From Bog-756 sp963778165 (GTDB taxonomy: Bacteria; Actinomycetota; Acidimicrobiia; Acidimicrobiales; RAAP-2): DNA of 64,000 nucleotides. Location: assembly GCA_963778165.1 (NCBI GenBank), contig CAVZTE010000005.1, positions 806,001 through 870,000 on the forward strand, given 5' to 3'. This document shows positions 8,231 through 16,549 of this stretch, piece by piece. Both the position numbers and the translations under genes were made by a program. The stretch's first letter is position 1, and every line of letters begins with the position of its first letter. The notes below the pieces were generated by a model. It ran no database searches and was not told where the DNA came from. It saw only the letters and a program-made list of their open reading frames with translations.

Positions 8231-9127
8231 CTACTCCACCGGGATGGTCAGCAGATCCGAAGCCAGCACCACCGCTCCGCCGAACGCCGAGGAGGCCTGG
8301 TCCAACCACTCCTGCTCCGTTCCCGGGGCCGGTGAAGGCACCAGATGGGTCAGGACCAGGGTCTTGACCCCGGCACGCTCCGCGGTGGCCGCGGCATCGG
8401 GAACCGAGGAGTGGTAGTCGATGATGTCGGTGACCCGGGGCAGGCCGATGGGCTCGAGGAGATCACGGCGGATCACCGTGTGGACCAGGACGTCGGCTCC
8501 ATCGCACAGCTGGTCGAGGCCGGCGCAGGGCACCGTGTCACCGGCGATGACCACGGACCGCCCCTGGTCCTCGATGCGGTAGCCGACGGTGGGCCGGACC
8601 GGCGCATGGTCGGTGGGCGCCACCGTTACCCGGACCTCACCCTGTTCGAAGGCCACGCCCGACTCCACTTCGGTCACCACGCTGGTGGGCCGCCAGGTGA
8701 GGTCGTCGTGATGGGCCAGCCGGTAACCGATGTCCGGTTCCAACATGGCCTCCATGGCCGCCACCAGGTCGGCGGTTCCCAGCGGGCCGACGACCGGTAG
8801 GGGGTTGGGGGTGAGGGACATGACCCAACGCATGGTGAACACGTCGTTGAGGTCGGTGACGTGGTCGCTGTGCAGATGGGTCAGGAACACGGCCTGGAAC
8901 CCACCGGCCCCGGATCCGGCCCCGGCGGCCCGCATCAACACCCCCCGCCCGCAGTCGAACAGCAGGTCGCCGGCCGAGGTGCGGACCAGGGTCGACGGAC
9001 CGGCCCGCTCCGGGTCGGGTATCGGGCTCCCACTGCCCAGGATGATCACGTTCAAGGTGCCTCGTTCTATCGGGTTTCGCCCGGCCGCGCTGACCGGCCG
9101 AGGCAGCCCGGCGCAGAGTTGGGCCAT
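8231..9127 (-). CDS. Metallo-beta-lactamase-fold hydrolase, RNase Z/AtsA-like
   Basis: A 298-residue zinc hydrolase. The metal motif THLHSDH is at 83-89, with further ligands likely in PTDHAPV, VIAGDT and the C-terminal LVLTHL. The family includes tRNA 3'-endonucleases, arylsulfatases and phosphodiesterases. NVIILGSGSPIPDPERAGPS at the start is typical of the RNase Z-like branch. The ATG at 9127 gives a 25-residue extension before this core; a TTG at 9055 with GAGG upstream fits better with homologue starts. It is divergent from the double-VOC gene. Substrate unknown. Confidence 0.86.
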   Translation of the reverse strand: MAQLCAGLPRPVSAAGRNPIERGTLNVIILGSGSPIPDPERAGPSTLVRTSAGDLLFDCGRGVLMRAAGAGSGAGGFQAVFLTHLHSDHVTDLNDVFTMRWVMSLTPNPLPVVGPLGTADLVAAMEAMLEPDIGYRLAHHDDLTWRPTSVVTEVESGVAFEQGEVRVTVAPTDHAPVRPTVGYRIEDQGRSVVIAGDTVPCAGLDQLCDGADVLVHTVIRRDLLEPIGLPRVTDIIDYHSSVPDAAATAERAGVKTLVLTHLVPSPAPGTEQEWLDQASSAFGGAVVLASDLLTIPVE

Positions 9128-9185
9128 GATGCGTGGACAGTGGCCGCTCCAGATCGTCCGGCCCGGCCGGCCGATGACCGGTGCG

Positions 9186-9220
9186 CCAGGACCACGACCA
9201 GGACCACGACCACGACCACA
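9186..9220 (+). repeat. ACCACG/ACCAGG short tandem repeat before a start codon
   Basis: Six-base units in tandem end ten bases before the ATG of the double-VOC gene, next to its AAGGAG ribosome site. Composition matches the array at 6756-6797. It may only be low-complexity sequence. Confidence 0.5.
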
Positions 9221-9230
9221 AGGAGCGACT

Positions 9231-10007
9231 ATGACCGAGCGGGAGAGCGCACCCCCCGGAGCACCGTGCTGGGCCGACCTGTGGACCTCTGACGTCGAGG
9301 GCAGCCGGGCGTTCTACGACCGACTGTTCGGCTGGGAGGCCCAGGAGCCGAGCGCGGAGTTCGAGGGCTACTTCATGTTCAACCGCCAGGGCGTGCCGGT
9401 GGCGGGTGGCATGGGGGACATGGGTGGAATGCCCGCCAACAACACCTGGAAGATCTATCTGAACACCGTGGACCTGGCCGGGACGGTCCGCAAGGCCGAG
9501 GCGGAGGGAGCCCAGATCACCGTGCCGCCCATGCCCGTGGCCGACCTGGGCATCCAGACGGTGATGACCGATCCCACCGGAGCCGACCTGGGCGCCTGGC
9601 AGGCCGGGACCTTCCCAGGGTTCACCGTGCTCTCCGAGCACGGCGCCCCCAGCTGGTTCGAGCTCTCCACGAGGGAGTACGCCGGCGCAGTCTCCTTCTA
9701 CCGGTCCGTGTTCCCGCTGGAACCGGCGGTGGTGGCCGACAGCCCGGACTTCCGCTACACCACCCTGAACGGACCCGACGGGGTGGAGGTGGCGGGGATC
9801 ATGGACGGTGCCGGCTTTCTCCCCGAGGGCGTGCCGTCGCACTGGAGCATCTACTGGGAGGTCGACGATGTCGACGCCTCGGTCTCCACGGTGAACGACC
9901 TCGGGGGATCGGTGCTGGCCCAACCGGCCGATACCCCCTACGGCCGCATGGCCACGGTCACCGACCCGGCCGGCGCCCAGTTCCGGCTGCGCACCGGCCC
10001 CACCTGA
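9231..10007 (+). CDS. Double-domain VOC/glyoxalase-like protein
   Basis: 258 residues comprising two tandem VOC domains: PCWADLWTSDVEGSRAFYDRLFGW at the first and PSWFELSTREYAGAVSFYRSVFPL at the second. Each ends in a (T)DPTGADLG or (T)DPAGAQFRL strand. This layout matches the actinobacterial CFP30B/TB27.3 family (Rv0577-like), proposed to act in detoxification or cofactor chemistry. A good Shine-Dalgarno AAGGAG lies six bases before the ATG. No partner genes are evident. Confidence 0.88.
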   Translation: MTERESAPPGAPCWADLWTSDVEGSRAFYDRLFGWEAQEPSAEFEGYFMFNRQGVPVAGGMGDMGGMPANNTWKIYLNTVDLAGTVRKAEAEGAQITVPPMPVADLGIQTVMTDPTGADLGAWQAGTFPGFTVLSEHGAPSWFELSTREYAGAVSFYRSVFPLEPAVVADSPDFRYTTLNGPDGVEVAGIMDGAGFLPEGVPSHWSIYWEVDDVDASVSTVNDLGGSVLAQPADTPYGRMATVTDPAGAQFRLRTGPT

Positions 10008-10117
10008 ACGGGCGGGCCCGCCCCCGGCCATCGGCACTCCCCCACTTCGGCCCGGGCCACTCCGATCCGGGGCCCCTTCGGTGAGGAGTCGGGGATACCG
10101 CCCCCCACCGACCGGAG

Positions 10118-10651
10118 ATGAGCCACAATCAGGGGATGAGCGAATGGGCCATCGCCCTGTATGGGGACCCGTGCCGAGAGTGCGGTTACCAGTGGAACAT
10201 CGGAAACGGCGACGCCGTGGTCATGGTCTCGGAGGTGCCGGCCACCTACGGACGGGTCCTGGCCGGAGCCACCGGCCGGGAGCGCCATCCCGACCTCACA
10301 TGGTCGGTGTCGGCGTACGTCAGCCACGTGGCCGACAACCTGAGGATCTGGGCCGAGCGGTTGGCCGGGGTGACCGGCGGGGCTCCTCCCGAAGTCGGTG
10401 GCTACGACCAGGACGGCCTGGCCGAGGCCCGCGGGTACCGGCACATCCCGCTCCAGGCCGCCCAGTGGTCCCTGTCCCGATCGGTGGCCGGCTGGCTGCA
10501 GGCCGTGGGCCAGGCCCGCACCAACGGCATCATCCTCATCCTTCCCGAGCGGGGGGGGCAGTCCCTGTCGGATGTGGTGTCGGCCAACGCCCACGATGCC
10601 TTCCACCACCGGTTGGACATCGAAAGGTCGCTGCCCTTCACCGAAGAATGA
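10118..10651 (+). CDS. DinB/YfiT-like putative metalloenzyme
   Basis: A 177-residue protein (171 from the inner ATG at 10136, which gives MSEWAIALYGDPCRECGYQW). Helical, with histidines placed as in the DinB fold: SHVADNLRIW in the second helix and ANAHDAFHHRLDIERSL near the end. These would form the three-His metal site used by mycothiol-, bacillithiol- or glutathione-dependent enzymes. CRECG near the start could be redox-active or bind metal. It is followed 19 bases later by the antiporter gene on the same strand. Thiol cofactor and substrate are unknown. Confidence 0.72.
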   Translation: MSHNQGMSEWAIALYGDPCRECGYQWNIGNGDAVVMVSEVPATYGRVLAGATGRERHPDLTWSVSAYVSHVADNLRIWAERLAGVTGGAPPEVGGYDQDGLAEARGYRHIPLQAAQWSLSRSVAGWLQAVGQARTNGIILILPERGGQSLSDVVSANAHDAFHHRLDIERSLPFTEE

Positions 10652-10670
10652 CCGGACCGGACCGGGTTCG

Positions 10671-12278
10671 ATGATCAGTATCGCCGACGGCATCGGGCTG
10701 CTCATCGGCATCGTGCTCATCGCCATCCTGGCCGACCGCCTCCGGATCCCCTACCCCATCCTGTTGGTGGTGGTGGGCATCGGGGTGGCCCTGCTGCCGG
10801 TCAAACACCGGGTGGAGCTCCAGCCCGAGCTGGTCCTGCTGGTCTTCCTACCGCCTCTCATCTACGACGCCTCGCTCGACACCTCGGCGCGGGAGCTACG
10901 CACCCAGTGGCGACCGATCCTGTTGTTGGCGGTGGGGCTGGTCATCGCCACCATGGCTGCGGTGGCCGTGGTCATCCACGCCCTGGTGCCCGAGATGGGT
11001 TGGGCCGTGGCCTTCACCCTGGGCGCCATCGTGTCCCCGCCGGACTCGGTGTCGGCCACCCAGATCGCCGGAAAGCTGGGACTGCCGCGGCGGTTGGTCA
11101 CCATCCTCGGGGGCGAGGGGTTGATGAACGACGCCACCGCCCTGACCGTGTACCAGGTGGCGGTGGCGGCGGTGGGCACCACCTTCACCGCGGCCGATGT
11201 GTTGGGCAAGTTCCTCTTCGCCGTGGTGGCGGGGGTGGCGATCGGGATCGCCGTGGCGTGGTTCGGGTGCCGGATGCTCCGGTTCACCGAGACTCCGGTG
11301 ATCCAGAACACCATGTTGTTGATCCTGCCCTTCGCCGCCTACCTCCCGGCCGACAAGCTCCGGGCGTCCGGCGTGCTGGCCGTAGTGGCCACCGGCCTGT
11401 ACTTCGGTCGCTACGGTTCGGGTGAGTTGACCCCGGCGGCCCGACTGCAGCAACGCGAGATCTGGAACCTGATCGTCTTCTTGCTCACCGGGGTGTCGTT
11501 CCTCCTGGTGGGACTGGAGCTCCGTCCCATCCTCGACAGCCTGGTCAACCGGGAGTCCGGCTCGCTGGCCCTCGAGGCCTCGGCCGTCGTGGGGGTGGTG
11601 ATCGTGATCCGCCTGCTCTGGATAGCCGGGGTCACCGTGCTTCCGGGTGGACACCGCTTCGTCGGCGCGGCGCAACGCTCCGAGCGGTCGTGGCGCGAGA
11701 CCACCGTGGTCGGTTGGGCCGGCATGCGCGGCGTGGTCAGCCTGGCCGCGGCGCTGGCCCTCCCCCAGACCTTTCCCCAACGGGACCTGGTGGTGTTCCT
11801 GACCTTCGCGGTCATCGTGGCCACGTTGGTGGGACAGGGCCTGACCCTCCCCCCGCTCATCCGCCGGCTCGGCCTGGTGACCCGGGGCGAACAGGATGTG
11901 GTCCTGGCCACCGAGGCCCGCCACCGTTTGACGGTCATCGCCCTGTCCAGCATCGAGGATCTGTGCCGGGGCGACCAGTTCCCCCACGAGGTGGTGGACC
12001 GGATCCGCACCGGGTACCAGTCCCAGCTGGCCCACATCGACCGCAGGCTCGAAGCCATCGAGGAGGGGGTGGTCGACGCCGACGACTCCCCCAACGGGGT
12101 GCGCCCATCGGCCGACGGACCCGGGTACCTCGATGCGGAGCGGGAGCTGCGCCGGCTGATCATCGCCTCCGAGCGGACCGAGCTCGGTCACCTGGTGGCC
12201 CGCCGGAAGGTGAGTGAGCGGGTAGCCGAGGAGATTCGGGCCGAGCTCGATGTCGATGAGACCACCATGCGGCCCTGA
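10671..12278 (+). CDS. Na+/H+ antiporter, CPA1 (NhaP) family
   Basis: A 535-residue integral membrane protein that exchanges cytoplasmic Na+ or K+ for H+. About twelve hydrophobic helices span residues 1-410. Family landmarks are FLPPLIYDASLD, SPPDSVSATQIAGKLGLPRRL, and the ion-binding GEGLMNDATAL, in which the ND pair marks an electroneutral CPA1 exchanger. WAGMRGVVSLAAALALP is the late conserved helix. The last ~125 residues are a hydrophilic cytoplasmic tail with predicted helices, the usual site of regulation. The ATG at 10671 begins directly at the first transmembrane segment. Confidence 0.93.
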   Translation: MISIADGIGLLIGIVLIAILADRLRIPYPILLVVVGIGVALLPVKHRVELQPELVLLVFLPPLIYDASLDTSARELRTQWRPILLLAVGLVIATMAAVAVVIHALVPEMGWAVAFTLGAIVSPPDSVSATQIAGKLGLPRRLVTILGGEGLMNDATALTVYQVAVAAVGTTFTAADVLGKFLFAVVAGVAIGIAVAWFGCRMLRFTETPVIQNTMLLILPFAAYLPADKLRASGVLAVVATGLYFGRYGSGELTPAARLQQREIWNLIVFLLTGVSFLLVGLELRPILDSLVNRESGSLALEASAVVGVVIVIRLLWIAGVTVLPGGHRFVGAAQRSERSWRETTVVGWAGMRGVVSLAAALALPQTFPQRDLVVFLTFAVIVATLVGQGLTLPPLIRRLGLVTRGEQDVVLATEARHRLTVIALSSIEDLCRGDQFPHEVVDRIRTGYQSQLAHIDRRLEAIEEGVVDADDSPNGVRPSADGPGYLDAERELRRLIIASERTELGHLVARRKVSERVAEEIRAELDVDETTMRP

Positions 12279-12311
12279 GCCCGCCGGGGCTGCAGCGGCT
12301 CGCCGCGGTGG

Positions 12312-12737
12312 TCAGCGCAACTCGGCGCGCGGCCGTACGGCAATGGTCACCCGGGAGGTGGCGCACAGGCGGCCCTCGTCGTCGCGCATCTCGACATCCC
12401 AGACCCAACTGGTCCGACCCCGGTGTACGGCCACCGCCGAGCCGTGGACGGATCCCTGGGTGATCGGCCGCAGGAAGCTGGTGTTGTTGGCCATGCCGAG
12501 AGCGGCACCACCGGTGGCGAACACCCCACGGGCCGTCCCCGTCGAGGCCAACGTCTCAGCGATGGCCGCATAGACGCCGCCATGGATCATGCCCAGTGGT
12601 TGGCACACCTGGGGTCGGACCGGCAGGTGGCCGGAGCACCGGTCGATCTCATCGCTCTCGTGCACCACGAATCCGATGGTGGCGTCGAAGGCGGAGTCCA
12701 GAGGGACGCGCAGGTTGTAAGGAGGGGCATCGGGCAT
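12312..12737 (-). CDS. Hotdog-fold thioesterase, PaaI type
   Basis: A 141-residue single hotdog domain. The motif CQPLGMIHGGVYAAIAETLAS is the diagnostic helix of PaaI-like acyl-CoA thioesterases (HGG then Glu at the active site), followed by MANNTSFLRPITQGSVHGSAVAVHRGRTSWVWDVEM, the central strands. It hydrolyses an acyl- or aryl-CoA; the substrate cannot be read. It sits between the converging antiporter and the divergently transcribed region, 38 bases upstream of the GH5 stop. Confidence 0.9.
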   Translation of the reverse strand: MPDAPPYNLRVPLDSAFDATIGFVVHESDEIDRCSGHLPVRPQVCQPLGMIHGGVYAAIAETLASTGTARGVFATGGAALGMANNTSFLRPITQGSVHGSAVAVHRGRTSWVWDVEMRDDEGRLCATSRVTIAVRPRAELR

Positions 12738-12775
12738 GACGGCGAGGTTACTGCTGGCTCATCCAGGCCGGATCC

Positions 12776-14191
12776 TCAGCGGCCACAATCGCCGCCCGGT
12801 CTGACCTGCACGGTCACCGACGGTGCGGTCGCCTGCAGGGTGAGCACGGAGGCGCACCGCAGGGAGGTCACTGTGGCCCCGTCGACGATCGCCGAATACC
12901 CGTGGGGATAGGTGATCTTTGGCGTGATGACCTCGGTGACGGTGGCCTTGGGAAAGGGCTGGCCGTTCAAACGGTGCGAGGTATAGCTGAGCTTGAACGC
13001 CCGTGAGGTGGAATCGAAGCTGTAACTGACCGGGATCCCCGCCACGGCGTACGGGTAGGGACGGGCCAGGGCCCCGAGCGCCGCCGAGGCTTGGGCGCCG
13101 GTCTCACCGGACGATCCCTGCTTCGGCGCGATCACCGAGAAGTCCCAGAACAACCAGGGAATCAACTGTGAGTCGAGGCCATCCAGGAATTGGTTGATCG
13201 TTCGAGTGTTCGATGTGGCGCCGAATTCGGTGGCCAGAAGGGCATCGCCGTTCATGGACGACAGGGCGACGGCCTTGGCCGTCTGACCCGGAAACTGGGG
13301 GACGTACGGGTGGAACGACAGCGCGTTGGCCGGAGAGCCGAATGCCGCTAGTGACGTGCCTCCCTCGTAATCGAAGGTGAGGAAGGGCTCGACAAAAATG
13401 AGATGGTGAGGATCGATGGCCCGGATCGCACGGGCAGCCTTCGTGTAGAACGGCGCCAGCAAACGCCGTTCGAGGCCAGGGCACCCGGTGTCGCTCTCAC
13501 AGCTGGCGTAGTCCGCGCCGGGCCACGGTTCATTCATGATGTCGTAGCCGAGGACCGACGTGCTTTCCTTGAACGTGTTGGCCAGAGCGACCAGGGCGGC
13601 GATGTAGCGCTCCTGGAGACCGACGCCTCCCGGTCCCTTCCGATCGGCCCAGAAGTTCGCCCATACCGTCTGTACCGCCGGGCTCTTGAAGTACCCGTTG
13701 GGGAAGGCGAGTTCGGGATTGGCCGCTCCATCGGTGAACGTGGCCCACGCCGGAAATCCATCTCCCCCGGTCACCGGTCCGTACTCGTCTTGATGCATGT
13801 CGAGTAGCACGTAGATGTGATCGTGGGCCAGCAAGTCGACCGTCTGGGCGATCTGGTGCAGATAGGTGGTGTCAATCTTGCCTGGTTCGGGCATCAGGGC
13901 GTCGAAGAGGACACCCAGACGAACGGCTCGGAACCCGTGGTCGGCGAGAAACGAGGCATCGGCGGCGTTGAATCCGTTCAGAGGATCGAATGGAGGTTGC
14001 TTGACGACATAGTTGATCCCGTGCGGCAGGAGGACCCGGCCCTCGGAATCCGTCAACCAACGGCCATGGTGACCGATGAAACCGGTCGGAGCCTCCGGCG
14101 GAACCTTCTCCGATGCCGTCGGCGAAGTGTTGGCGCATGCCGAGCACCCAAGAGCCAGGAGCATGCCGATGACAGCCAGACGGCGTCGCAT
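12776..14191 (-). CDS. GH5 endoglycoceramidase-like lipoprotein
   Basis: Secreted glycoside hydrolase of 471 residues. The first 20 residues are a signal sequence with ALGC and CSAC, either of which may serve as the lipid-attached Cys. The catalytic (beta/alpha)8 domain carries LLPHGINYV, YVLLDMHQDEY, the acid/base Glu221 in IMNEPWPG, and the nucleophile Glu322 in LLATEFGA. A C-terminal beta domain (from ~375) follows. This combination matches bacterial endoglycoceramidases and related steryl/ceramide glucosidases, which release the oligosaccharide from glycolipids. It may also act on plant or fungal sterylglucosides. It is a single-gene unit with a long upstream region. Confidence 0.86.
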   Translation of the reverse strand: MRRRLAVIGMLLALGCSACANTSPTASEKVPPEAPTGFIGHHGRWLTDSEGRVLLPHGINYVVKQPPFDPLNGFNAADASFLADHGFRAVRLGVLFDALMPEPGKIDTTYLHQIAQTVDLLAHDHIYVLLDMHQDEYGPVTGGDGFPAWATFTDGAANPELAFPNGYFKSPAVQTVWANFWADRKGPGGVGLQERYIAALVALANTFKESTSVLGYDIMNEPWPGADYASCESDTGCPGLERRLLAPFYTKAARAIRAIDPHHLIFVEPFLTFDYEGGTSLAAFGSPANALSFHPYVPQFPGQTAKAVALSSMNGDALLATEFGATSNTRTINQFLDGLDSQLIPWLFWDFSVIAPKQGSSGETGAQASAALGALARPYPYAVAGIPVSYSFDSTSRAFKLSYTSHRLNGQPFPKATVTEVITPKITYPHGYSAIVDGATVTSLRCASVLTLQATAPSVTVQVRPGGDCGR

Positions 14192-14663
14192 CTAACCCCA
14201 CTCCTCACTGGATGACATCACCGGGCTCCATGATCCGCTGGGCCACCAGCTCAGCCTCGCTCAGCGGCGGGGTGGCATCGGGGACCCTCGATGGAATCCT
14301 CCGGCCCGCCCTCCACCGTGAGCGCCGATCGGCTCCGGAACGTGCTGCAGGGCGCCTCCGAAGAGACGCCCTGCAGGTACAAGTTGCTGATTAGTACACC
14401 GAGATTCCCGTGAGGCGCCGGATGGGACCTGGGTCCGGCTAGGTCGCCCGGTGGGTGTCTGGCTGGGATTCGCCAGGTGGTACAGCGAGCCGCCTTAGCG
14501 GCCAGCCACCTCCAGGGTCCCAAAACGTTGACTGCTCAGTTGGACCACCTCCTCTCTCTGGTGAACCCCATGTTAGCGAGCAGATCGGACCCACTGTGGG
14601 AACCGCGAATGACCTGGTGAGAGCCACTGGCCCCTTCCGGCCGGTGGCAGTACGATCGAACAT
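14192..14663. other. Intergenic region between GH5 and the mutasome cassette
   Basis: 472 bases without a convincing gene. It holds a 10-bp perfect inverted repeat (14345-14376) and, at its end, the LexA box of the divergent mutasome operon. The promoter of the GH5 gene should also be here, but no clear -35/-10 pair is visible. Confidence 0.6.
14345..14376. repeat. Perfect 10-bp inverted repeat (hairpin or operator)
   Basis: CTGCAGGGCG pairs perfectly with CGCCCTGCAG across a 12-base loop. No T-run follows on either strand, so it is not a standard intrinsic terminator. It lies 154 bases upstream of the GH5 start and could be a transcription-factor site or an RNA hairpin in the GH5 leader. 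Confidence 0.5.
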
Positions 14664-14671
14664 ATGTTCGT
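14656..14671 (+). promoter_or_regulatory. LexA/SOS box
   Basis: TCGAACATATGTTCGT matches the Gram-positive/actinobacterial SOS box TCGAAC-N4-GTTCGA in 15 of 16 positions allowing N4, with a perfect 14-bp palindrome at its core. It immediately precedes the imuA'-imuB-dnaE2 genes, which are LexA-controlled in other actinobacteria. The first in-frame ATG of imuA' lies inside the box. Confidence 0.88.
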
Positions 14672-15446
14672 ATCGTCGACGGGTCGACCACCTTCCCGCC
14701 CCGGAGCCGCCGGCCCGGGCGGGGGTCGGGAGTCCCTGGCCCTCCTGGCCGAGCGGACCCGCCCCGTCTCGTCGAGTCAGATCCGCCTCCTTCCGGTGGC
14801 CCCACCCCTGGTCGGTCTGTTCCCCGACGGCAGCCTGCGTCGGGGGAGCACCGTCGTGGTCACCGGTCTGGCCGCCGCCCGCGGGCCGGCCGGACCGGCC
14901 GACGGTGGCATCAGCATGGCGCTGGCCCTCCTGGCCGCGGCGTCGGGGGCGGGGTACTGGGGGGCGGTGGTGGGCGTGGCCGGGCTCGGTGCCGTCGCCA
15001 CTCACGACCTGGGTATCGACCTGGCCCGGCTGGCCGTGGTGCCCCGGCCCGACGCGGCCTGGGCCGAGGTCACCGCGGCGTTGATCGACGGGGTCGACCT
15101 GGTGGTGCTCTGTCCCCCGTTCCCTCCCCGCCCGGCCATGGCCCGCCGCCTGGCTGCCCGGGCCCGGGACCGCCGGTCGGTCCTGGTGGTGGCAGGACGG
15201 CACGCCTGGCCCGAGCCTCCCGATGTCCGCCTGAGCATCGACGACATGCACTGGGACGGTGTCGGCACCGGTGAGGGCTATCTGCGCCGTCGGCAGATGA
15301 CGGTGACCGCCACCGGTCGGCGGTCCTCGGTCCGCCCCCGTCACCATCACCTGTGGCTGCCGTCGGCCACCGGGGCCGTGGCCGACGTCGATGCCGCCGT
15401 CGATGCCGGCGTCATACCCACTGCCGACCCGGTGGTGACGGGATGA
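14664..15446 (+). CDS. imuA': ImuA'-type RecA-fold mutasome protein
   Basis: 260 residues from the ATG inside the SOS box. The core (~30-205) resembles the RecA/ImuA fold: GLFPDGSLRRGSTVVVTG near the start, then GISMALALLAAASGAGYWGAVVGV and LARLAVVPRPDAAWAEVTAALIDGVDLVVLCPP. A normal Walker A (GxxxxGKT) is absent, as expected for the actinobacterial ImuA'. In mycobacteria it works with ImuB and DnaE2 in damage-induced mutagenesis. Its stop overlaps the imuB start as ATGA, implying coupled translation. The start is uncertain: either the message is leaderless or a non-ATG codon downstream is used. Confidence 0.8.
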   Translation: MFVSSTGRPPSRPGAAGPGGGRESLALLAERTRPVSSSQIRLLPVAPPLVGLFPDGSLRRGSTVVVTGLAAARGPAGPADGGISMALALLAAASGAGYWGAVVGVAGLGAVATHDLGIDLARLAVVPRPDAAWAEVTAALIDGVDLVVLCPPFPPRPAMARRLAARARDRRSVLVVAGRHAWPEPPDVRLSIDDMHWDGVGTGEGYLRRRQMTVTATGRRSSVRPRHHHLWLPSATGAVADVDAAVDAGVIPTADPVVTG

Positions 15447-16531
15447 ACCGCCTCCTCATCGTGCGCTGCCCCGAACTGCTCGATGAGGACGAGGACGGGG
15501 CGGCCCTCCGGTCGTTCGTCAAGGTGATCGAGGCCGTCGAGTCCTACTGTCCCTGGGTCACCGTCGTCCGGCCCGGCATCTGCTCACTCCCCGCCCGCGG
15601 GCCGGCCCGCTACTTCGGTGGCGAAGTCCCGCTGGCCCGACAGATCATCGCGGCCGCCTCCGAGGTCACCCCGGTCGAGGTGGGCGTGGCCGACGGGCTG
15701 TTCGCCGCGGTCCTCGCCGCCCGCCGCCGCCTGATCGTCCCCGCCGGCGGCACCCCGGCGTTCCTGGCCCCCCTGCCGGTGGGCCTCCTCGATCGCCCCG
15801 AGTTGACCGAGTTGCTCGACCGGCTGGGCATCCGCACCCTGGGCGGGTTCGCCGCCCTCCCCGATGCCCATGTGCTCGGGCGGTTGGGAGCCGACGGGGT
15901 CATCTGCCATCAGGTGGCCGGGGGGCGGAGCGGCGAACCGGGCGACCTGCGCCAACCGGTGGCCGCTCACCGTGTGGAGGCCCAGCGCCGGGGGGCCCGG
16001 CGTCCCGGGACGGTGGCCGGTGAGCCCGAATTCTGGGGTGGGGTGAGCGACACCGACGCCCGGGCCGCCCGGGCCCTGGTGGCGGTCCAGGACCTCCTCG
16101 GGGCGGACGGCGTGGTGACGGCCCGGCTCCAGGGGGGCCGGGGGCCGGCCCAGCGGGCCCGCTTCGTCACCTGGAACGGCCGGGAGAGCCACGATGACAC
16201 CACCCTCGGCGCCCCGTGGCCCGGCCAGATCCCTCCACCGGCGCCGGCCCTGGTGCATCCCGCCCCCCTCCGGGCCGAACTGTCCGACACCCACGGCCAA
16301 CCGGTGTCGGTGTCGGGACGGGGCCTGCTCACCGCCACTCCGGACCGGCTGTCGGTGGAGCAGGGCCCGTGGTCCCCGGTGACCGCCTGGGCCGGCCCAT
16401 GGCCCTCCGACGAGCGGTGGTGGTCGAGGTCCCGCCGGAGGGCGGCGCGCCTGCAGGCGGTCACCGGAGCGGGCGCCCATCTCCTGCTGGCCGAACGGGG
16501 TCGGTGGTGGGTCGAAGCGACCTACGGATGA
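15443..16531 (+). CDS. imuB: ImuB, inactive Y-family polymerase adaptor (short form)
   Basis: 363 residues starting at the ATG that overlaps the imuA' stop. ImuB proteins bind the beta clamp and bridge ImuA' to DnaE2. The N-terminus (LLIVRCPELL) lacks the DxD metal-binding acidic residues of active Y-family polymerases. A helix-hairpin-helix region follows (ELTELLDRLGIRTLGGFAALPDAHVLGRLG, ~120-150). The C-terminus keeps the family end (PVTAWAGPWPSDERWW and LLLAERGRWWVEATYG). At 363 residues it is well short of the ~500 usual; the segment after ~175 that should form the little finger looks abridged. No obvious clamp-binding QLxLF-type peptide was found. Confidence 0.82.
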   Translation: MNRLLIVRCPELLDEDEDGAALRSFVKVIEAVESYCPWVTVVRPGICSLPARGPARYFGGEVPLARQIIAAASEVTPVEVGVADGLFAAVLAARRRLIVPAGGTPAFLAPLPVGLLDRPELTELLDRLGIRTLGGFAALPDAHVLGRLGADGVICHQVAGGRSGEPGDLRQPVAAHRVEAQRRGARRPGTVAGEPEFWGGVSDTDARAARALVAVQDLLGADGVVTARLQGGRGPAQRARFVTWNGRESHDDTTLGAPWPGQIPPPAPALVHPAPLRAELSDTHGQPVSVSGRGLLTATPDRLSVEQGPWSPVTAWAGPWPSDERWWSRSRRRAARLQAVTGAGAHLLLAERGRWWVEATYG

Positions 16532-16549
16532 CCGGCCGCCCCTCTCCTC

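Noticed and set aside
14480..14530. GGTGGTACAGCGAGCC resembling the T-box sequence
   Set aside because: Only partial match, no specifier stem or antiterminator layout, and the downstream genes are the mutasome, not a synthetase or amino acid gene.
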